From Actinomadura litoris (GTDB lineage: Bacteria > Actinomycetota > Actinomycetes > Streptosporangiales > Streptosporangiaceae): DNA of 64,000 nt. Below the pieces are notes generated by a model. That model had not been told where the DNA came from and did not search any database. It saw only the letters and a program-made list of their open reading frames with translations. Where the stretch lies: the NCBI RefSeq assembly GCF_009733595.1, contig NZ_WOFH01000013.1, positions 1 through 64,000 on the forward strand. The letters run 5' to 3'. Every line of letters starts with the position of its first letter. Position 1 is the first letter of the stretch. A program made the translations under genes and the position numbers. This document shows positions 59,385 through 64,000 of the stretch, piece after piece.

Positions 59385-59922
59385 TTACACGTCCAGTACG
59401 AGGGTGCCGAGCAACGCCGCCGCGACCGAGAGGTTCGGGTGCGCGTAGTTGAGCCGATCTTCGAGCCCGTCGACGAACCCGGCGGGCTTTGAGCTTCGTC
59501 GGAGTGTGTGCAGTGCCCTGGAGGGCGCATAGGCGATGGCGGGCCGGTGAGCAGGCCCAGGACAGCGAAGTTTGTGAACGCGTAGTAGGTGAAGGACCGC
59601 TGCGCCGATCCGCGGCTGATCAGGTAGGTGGTGTGTGTGACGCGGACGCCGTCGAACCACCAGAACCCGCCGATGGTGGGCAAGGCTAGGACGCGACCAG
59701 GCCGCGGGTCAGCGCGACCAGGATCGGGAGGCGCGGGCGGCCGAGCACCACCACCGTCAATGGCACGGCGTAAAGCGGCAGCAGGCCGTAGCTGAGGTAG
59801 GGAAGCGCGCCGAGCAGGATCCCGCCGAGCATGGCGGCTACAAGATCGCCGGTCGGGAGCTGCGGCAGGCCGCCGCCATGCGCGAGCCGCTCGCCCATGC
59901 CGTCGCCGCGCTGCGTGACCAC
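59385..59922 (-). pseudogene. Decayed integral-membrane protein gene
   Basis: Two or three minus-strand frames carry consecutive pieces of one membrane protein. The first is LPYLSYGLLPLYAVPLTVVV followed by GRPRLPILVALTRGLVAS and a stop near 59686. Then, in another frame, FWWFDGVRVTHTTYLISRGS and FTYYAFTNFAVLGLLTGPP follow. A third frame gives KPAGFVDGLEDRLNYAHPNL and VAAALLGTLVLDV, ending near 59385. The pattern resembles the C-terminal membrane domain of actinobacterial integral-membrane glycosyltransferases, but that is tentative. At least two frameshifts or stops make it a pseudogene. Confidence 0.6.
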
Positions 59923-60037
59923 GCGGGACCCCTCCAGCAGCCACCCCCGGGGTCGCCAGCGAGCGCGAGGGTGCGGCGGCTGGCGGCGACCGCGGCGAGG
60001 GTGTCGGCCAGCGCCGCCTCAGGCAGCGCCGCGGGCG

Positions 60038-60094
60038 GCTAATGCGGTTTGGGCTTACCGCCCATCCGGGGTTCAAATCCCCGATCCTCGGCCA
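60038..60094 (+). repeat. Third copy of the tRNA-Ser 3' half (putative attachment site)
   Basis: These 57 bases match the 3' half of tRNA-Ser with two mismatches (one in the variable arm, one in the acceptor). Unlike the second copy, the flank to its right also matches the DNA after the real tRNA: the 14-bp terminator hairpin (60101-60142) and about 150 bp more, down to the 3' end of a Nudix gene. Confidence 0.85.
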
Positions 60095-60100
60095 CCTGAC

Positions 60101-60142
60101 CAGGGGTTTCGCCGAAGATCGCGTTCTCCGGCGAAACCCCTG
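60101..60142 (+). terminator. Duplicated tRNA-Ser terminator hairpin
   Basis: A 14-bp stem pairs 60101-60114 with 60129-60142, the same arms as at 54554-54595. With no tRNA 5' half upstream it is probably a relic. Confidence 0.6.
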
Positions 60143-60242
60143 TCGCGTTCCATGCTGGCTCTGGATCGACATGGTGAGCACGAGACGTCGTGACAGTGCC
60201 ACCGAGCCGAGGTCAGGGCTCCCGGCCGGGTCCTGGAAGTGG

Positions 60243-60305
60243 CTAGCCTGCGCGCTCGACTCGCCTCTCGCGTCGAGCCACCAGCGAGATCACATCCGGC
60301 GGGGC
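60243..60305 (-). pseudogene. Nudix hydrolase 3'-end remnant
   Basis: The minus strand reads AAPPDVISLVARRERRVERA then G and stop at 60243, matching the C-terminus of the Nudix protein at 54708 (VPPNVISLADRRKKRDEHAG). Upstream similarity stops at about 60305, where an integrase fragment takes over. Only about 20 codons remain. Confidence 0.65.
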
Positions 60306-60490
60306 AGCGGAACGGGAGCCGTGTCGGCCTTCGTCGAGGCAGGCGTCGCTCCGGCGGCGAGGCGCTCCTCCTCTCGGTGCCTGTGCCAGGCCAGCAGCAC
60401 CGATACGGCCGTCGTGTCTAAGGCGACCGTGCGCTCCTCGGCGGCACCGGCGAGAGTTACGCCCTCATCATCGAGGAAGGCGTTCTATAA
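60306..60490 (-). pseudogene. Second tyrosine-recombinase fragment
   Basis: The minus-strand frame FLDDEGVTLAGAAEERTVAL continues DTTAVSVLLAWHRHREEERL and AAGATPASTK, the strand-helix segment that precedes the catalytic His-Arg box in AICE-type tyrosine integrases. Both the upstream N-terminal part and the catalytic C-terminus are missing. It is a different region of the protein from the remnant at 56230-56640, so the two could come from one or two former integrases. Confidence 0.55.
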
Positions 60491-60516
60491 CGTTGCAAGT
60501 CAAAGCTCCCTGGCGG

Positions 60517-61404
60517 TCAGGGTGTCGCCTGTTTGACCGGTGTGCGGAAGGTCTGGTCGAGGGCATCGGCGAGCAGGCCGATCTGCCGGGGGTCGCCCGT
60601 GCAGGGCAGAAGTACCAGGTCGTCGGCGCCCGCCGCGGTCAGGCGGTCGATCTCCAGCCGTAGTCGCTCGGGGTCGGTCAGCACGTCGGGCTGGATGTGA
60701 GGAAGGTAGTCGGGGCCGTAGTAGTGCGCCACGTAGGCGTCGGCGGTCTCGGCCGCGCCGGGTCCCAGGCAGAAGTAGCGCTCGACGATGACGCGGGGCC
60801 GCCCGGGTCGTGCGGCCTTGGCCCATTCCCGGTGGACGGCCTCGACGCCCTGTTCGAGGGTTTGCAGGCCGAAGGACGGGGCCACCCAGCCGTCCGACAG
60901 GCGGGCGGCGCGAGCGAACCCGGCGGGGACCAGGCCGGCCAGGAGCAGTCCGGGTCGGCCTTCGGGGAGGGCGGGGACCTGGCCGGAGGCTCCGGTCGTC
61001 TCGCCGCGCCACACGGCGCGCATCGCCGCGAGACCGGCCTCGAACGCGGCGCCGCGCCCGGTCATCGACACACCGCTGGCGGCGTAGTCCTCGGGCCAGC
61101 CGCCCATGCCCAGGCCCACGGTCAGCCGTCCGGCGCACAGCCGCTCCAGCGAGTCGATCTGCTTGGCCAGCAGTACGGGGTTGGCGCGGTAACCGGCGTT
61201 GAGGACGGTGGTCAACAGCTCGATGCGTTCGGTACGGGCCGCCGCGGCGGCCAGCGCGACCAGCGGGTCCAGGTTGTCGTACACCAGCCGGTCGATCACC
61301 CCCAGGGAGGCGAAGCCGCGCTCCTCGCTCTCCGCGGCCCAGTTCCCGATGACCGTGGCGTCCGTGTCCGGCACGGCGGCGGGCAGCCCTATTCCGACTC
61401 TCAA
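60517..61404 (-). CDS. LLM-class (F420-dependent-type) oxidoreductase
   Basis: This 295-residue luciferase-like TIM-barrel protein shows MRVGIGLPAAVPDTD at the start, LTTVLNAGYRANPVLLAKQI, AGRLTVGLGMGGWPEDYAA and ARAARLSDGWVAPS, the pattern of F420- or flavin-dependent monooxygenase-like actinobacterial enzymes. TTG at 61404 is supported by GGAG five bases upstream. It lies 132 bp downstream of the FAD-linked oxidase on the same strand. The substrate is unknown. Confidence 0.87.
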   Translation of the reverse strand: MRVGIGLPAAVPDTDATVIGNWAAESEERGFASLGVIDRLVYDNLDPLVALAAAAARTERIELLTTVLNAGYRANPVLLAKQIDSLERLCAGRLTVGLGMGGWPEDYAASGVSMTGRGAAFEAGLAAMRAVWRGETTGASGQVPALPEGRPGLLLAGLVPAGFARAARLSDGWVAPSFGLQTLEQGVEAVHREWAKAARPGRPRVIVERYFCLGPGAAETADAYVAHYYGPDYLPHIQPDVLTDPERLRLEIDRLTAAGADDLVLLPCTGDPRQIGLLADALDQTFRTPVKQATP

Positions 61405-61536
61405 GACTTCTCCAAGTGATTGTGATCGTGTGCAGGTTCGAATGCGGTGCCGTTCGGGTCGGCAGCGTCGCCGTCTAGGGCGCCGGCGTGGCCCGTACCG
61501 TGTTGGAGCGGGGCTGAACTGGATCCGGCCGCGCCG

Positions 61537-62886
61537 TCATTCCGGCGTCCCCTTCGGGGGGATGTTGAAGTTGATGCGAAAGACGTTGCCGGGGTCGTGG
61601 ACGGCCTTGAGTTCGGTCAGGCGGATGTAGTCGGCGGGCCGGTAGGCGGTGCGGACGATGTCGGGGGCGGTGTCCTCCACGCCGGCGAAATTGATGTTGG
61701 TGCCGCCGGTGCTCCAGGGGCGCAGGTCCATCAGGAGCCGGTCGCGCGACTCCAGGGCTGGCGTCGCGTCGGTGAGCGTCGCACCGGTGAACAGGCAGAA
61801 GGTCGCGTCCCGGCCGCCGACGCAGTTGGGGACCTCGGGTGGACGGGCGTAGGCGCCGCCGAAGTGCCGCAGCTCGGTGATGAACGGGGGCTGCGCGTCC
61901 GGCCCCGCGTGGGCCAGGAGCGTGTCGGCCGCGTCCTTGTCGATGTCGTGTAGGAAAACGTTTCGGTCATAGGCCACGTAAGGGGCGTCGGTGGGCTCGT
62001 GGTGGATGGTGCCGACCTCGGTGTAGGGCATGTCCCGCACCGTGTCCATCAAGGTGGGGCCGATCTCCCGCAGCGGCCGCACCAGTTCCTCTCCGCCTTC
62101 GGCACCGCTGAAGGCGATCCGTACATGGGTGACGAACCTGCCGCGCAGCGGCTCTGGCACAGCGGGCAGGTCCGGGTTCTGCGCCAGCAGCACCGAGGAG
62201 GCCATGTGCTCGGGCAGTGATCGGGTCCATTCGGTGTAGGCGTGCAGGACGTCGCCGGTGGCTTCGGCGGGGAAGTAGAGACCGCCGCCATACAGCCGTG
62301 CCACCGGGAACAGCTCGACCTCCATGCCGACCACGACACCGAAGTTGTCCTTGCCGCCGCGCACCGCCCAGAACAGGTCAGGGTCGCTGTCGGGGCCGAC
62401 CTCGCGTAGACGGCCGTCGGCGGTGACCATGCGCAGCCGCCGCACGTGGTCGGCGGCAAAACCGAAGCGGCGGCCGAGCAGGCCCGCGCCACCGCCGGTC
62501 GTGTAGCCCACCGCGCCCACATTCGGGCTGGAGCCGTTGAGCGGGGCCAGGCCATGTGCGCCGGCCCGCTCCACGACCTGCCGCCACCGCGTCCCCGCCT
62601 CCACCCAGGCGGTCCTGGCCTGCGGGTTCACCTCCACACCGTTCATCCGCCCGGTATTGATCAGCACGGCGCCGTCCGCCGCCACCGTCGGGCTGTGCCC
62701 GGTGGCCATCACACCGACGGCCCGTCCCTCCGCCACCGCCATCCGCACAGCGGCGACCACATCGTGTTCGCTCGCGGCGCCGACCACGTATTCCGGACAC
62801 GACTCCACCGCCCGGTTGAGCCCCAGCCGCTCGTCGTCATATTCAGGCTCACCAGGTCGAAAGACCTGGCCCAAAGGTAGGTTCAT
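61537..62886 (-). CDS. FAD-linked oxidase (BBE-like, berberine-bridge-enzyme family)
   Basis: This 449-residue flavoenzyme has the PCMH-type FAD-binding domain: MATGHSPTVAADGAVLINTG holds the His that bonds FAD in the family, followed by VGAVGYTTGGGAGLLGRRFG and a substrate domain. The C-terminal BBE segment has LRPWSTGGTNINFAGVED and ends KAVHDPGNVFRINFNIPPKG. Such enzymes oxidise sugars or specialised metabolites with O2. ATG at 62886 gives a standard start; GTG at 62937 is possible. No signal peptide is evident. It forms a redox pair with the downstream LLM enzyme. Confidence 0.88.
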   Translation of the reverse strand: MNLPLGQVFRPGEPEYDDERLGLNRAVESCPEYVVGAASEHDVVAAVRMAVAEGRAVGVMATGHSPTVAADGAVLINTGRMNGVEVNPQARTAWVEAGTRWRQVVERAGAHGLAPLNGSSPNVGAVGYTTGGGAGLLGRRFGFAADHVRRLRMVTADGRLREVGPDSDPDLFWAVRGGKDNFGVVVGMEVELFPVARLYGGGLYFPAEATGDVLHAYTEWTRSLPEHMASSVLLAQNPDLPAVPEPLRGRFVTHVRIAFSGAEGGEELVRPLREIGPTLMDTVRDMPYTEVGTIHHEPTDAPYVAYDRNVFLHDIDKDAADTLLAHAGPDAQPPFITELRHFGGAYARPPEVPNCVGGRDATFCLFTGATLTDATPALESRDRLLMDLRPWSTGGTNINFAGVEDTAPDIVRTAYRPADYIRLTELKAVHDPGNVFRINFNIPPKGTPE

Positions 62887-62937
62887 GCAGGTCAACGTAT
62901 TCACGCAGGGGACGCCGGTCTTGTAGGAATCGGACAC

Positions 62938-63371
62938 CAGACGCCCGGCGAAGCCACCGGCCCCCGATCCGCACCGCCCGAAAACAACGCCCCTCGCCGC
63001 TCTCCCGGCTCCAGCGTTCTGCGGGGCTGCGCTGCTGCTCTTGGAGCTTTCGATCCGCAGGCCCTGGCCGCGTGCGGCCGCTTCGCGCCTAATGACGTCG
63101 CGAAGCTCCCGAGGGTCGGAGCCTGCGGCACCCTAGCCTCGCCGCTGCCCCCCGGCCCCAAAGGCCCAGACGGCCAGCCCCGGCCTCCACCCGGTCCGCT
63201 CCGCCTCCTGAGCCGGCAAGCTCCGGAGCGACGCTCGGGCCCGCACCCGTCCGCCCACGCGGATGGCAGCCTTGCGGCACCGCGAGGACTAGCGCCTGGA
63301 CGTCGGCGAGGCGGATGTTATCCGTTCCCCCAGAGGGCGGCGTCCTGACCTGGAGTTGGTAGGTCTCCGGA
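62938..63371. other. Non-coding or decayed sequence
   Basis: About 0.43 kb upstream of the FAD oxidase shows no convincing gene. Frames here such as 63089-63433 are GC-bias artefacts without family features. It should contain the promoter of the FAD oxidase. Confidence 0.4.
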
Positions 63372-63653
63372 TCAGGACGGCACGACGATGCCGAACTCGC
63401 GGAGACTCGGCAGCGCTTGGGAGAGGCATTCACCTACAGTGCGGTCGTCGGTTCGGACACCGGAGCTCAACGGGCCACTTTTGGCGGCGAACGTCCAGGC
63501 GGGCTTGTTCTCGGCCAGCTGTTCCGGATCCATCCTGATGAACGCGTTGACGCCCTGCTCGCCCAGCCGCTCCAGGATGGGCAGACGCGCAGCGATGAAG
63601 TCAGCGGCTGCGTTCCGGAGAGCTCGCGCGCGGCCGGACCAGGCTCCGGCCGC
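63372..63653 (-). pseudogene. Start-less open frame, protein-like remnant
   Basis: The minus strand is open for 93 codons between stops and reads ALRNAAADFIAARLPILERL, GEQGVNAFIRMDPEQLAENK, then PAWTFAAKSG and a conserved-looking end SLREFGIVVPS. No ATG, GTG or TTG with a ribosome site opens it. Composition and the regular helix pattern suggest a truncated gene rather than chance. I do not recognise the family. Confidence 0.4.
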
Positions 63654-63868
63654 TCAAACCGACCATGTCCGCGCTCTTGGCCGGCTGCGTGGCCCACGGC
63701 AGGCCATAAGTTCTGCTACTTCTCTGACGGTATTCGGTGATTCAACATTTTCGGACCCAACTTTAAGTGATCACCCGCATGTCGCGGCAGCGAAAGTACA
63801 GGTTTACCACGATGACCATCGGGGCGAGCAATGGTCACCGTTGTGTCCATCCGACAGGAAGGACAAGC

Positions 63869-64000
63869 ATGGCCATCAAGAGGGCGATCTCCTATGCCGT
63901 CGCCACGGTGGCGGCCGTGGCTCCACTCGCGATCACGCCCAGTGCATCGGCCGATACGCCGGCAAGGACAGCCACCGCACCGGCCGCCGCGTGCCACTTC
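63869..64000 (+). CDS. Secreted protein, N-terminal part (runs off the window)
   Basis: ATG at 63869 has AGGAAGG upstream and opens MAIKRAISYAVATVAAVAPL, a Sec signal peptide with basic start, hydrophobic core and a likely cleavage after PSASA (before DTPARTA). The frame stays open to the last base. Only about 44 codons are visible, so the mature function cannot be told. The 63654-63868 stretch before it is AT-richer and probably carries its promoter. Confidence 0.7.
   Translation, partial: MAIKRAISYAVATVAAVAPLAITPSASADTPARTATAPAAACHF

Noticed and set aside
60038..60094. Third functional tRNA-Ser gene
   Set aside because: Same 3'-half truncation, with an acceptor-stem mismatch as well.

Overview
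The window is a high-GC actinomycete chromosome segment. Gene density is high, third codon positions are G/C-rich, GTG and TTG starts are common, and several families are actinobacterial (PF04672 methyltransferases, a SARP-type regulator, a PknG locus, an F420-type luciferase-like oxidoreductase, a SigE-family sigma factor). The mix resembles Thermomonosporaceae/Streptosporangiales (Actinomadura-like), but that placement is inference.

Layout. 1-119 is the edge of an IS5-type element. 200-8934 is a purine-biosynthesis neighbourhood (purA, purD, purB, purC) interleaved with DUF3151, a glycerophosphodiesterase, CorA and a MOSC protein. 8948-20411 is mostly housekeeping: SUFU-domain protein, murA, a large HTH regulator behind a 0.8-kb non-coding leader, hisC, an NrtR-like Nudix regulator, flotillin, an NfeD-like OB protein, a lipoprotein and PlsC. 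20836-23955 is regulatory: a STAS protein, a SARP-methyltransferase fusion and a free-standing methyltransferase of the same family. 23997-32076 is a compact six-gene minus-strand locus: GlnH-type binding lipoprotein, GlnX-type four-TM sensor, FHA protein, VWA protein, PknG kinase and a coiled-coil protein. 32379-46096 holds two CNNM/CorC proteins, a CDF transporter, a coiled-coil protein that looks like an inactivated SF1 helicase, small membrane proteins, a HAD phosphatase, RecQ, an ECF sigma factor with its partner, and a two-component system next to a small secreted protein.

From about 46.2 kb the sequence becomes accessory. A 135-bp MITE-like element abuts a transposase remnant. There are a frameshifted macro-domain gene, a DUF1906 glycoside-hydrolase-like protein, a divergent MerR/SDR pair with a MerR-type promoter, a broken and an intact copy of an unrecognised small protein, and two tRNA genes with duplicated 3' ends. 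tRNA-Arg(ACG) has an imperfect 41-bp copy 0.87 kb away. tRNA-Ser(GCU) has two partial copies, 1.7 and 5.6 kb downstream, with tyrosine-integrase remnants beside them. I read these as stacked, decayed integrative elements. Their surviving cargo includes a Nudix hydrolase, an SMI1/KNR4 protein and a membrane-anchored molybdopterin oxidoreductase with a small membrane partner. The right end has an F420-type oxidoreductase, a FAD-linked oxidase, a decayed stretch and the start of a secreted protein cut by the window edge.

The most system-like feature is the PknG-GlnX-GlnH locus. A periplasmic amino-acid sensor, a membrane relay, a soluble kinase with two zinc sites and a TPR tail, and an FHA phospho-reader are encoded together, with an added VWA protein and coiled-coil protein that are not part of the textbook mycobacterial trio. 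No CRISPR array, rRNA gene or intact mobile element was seen.
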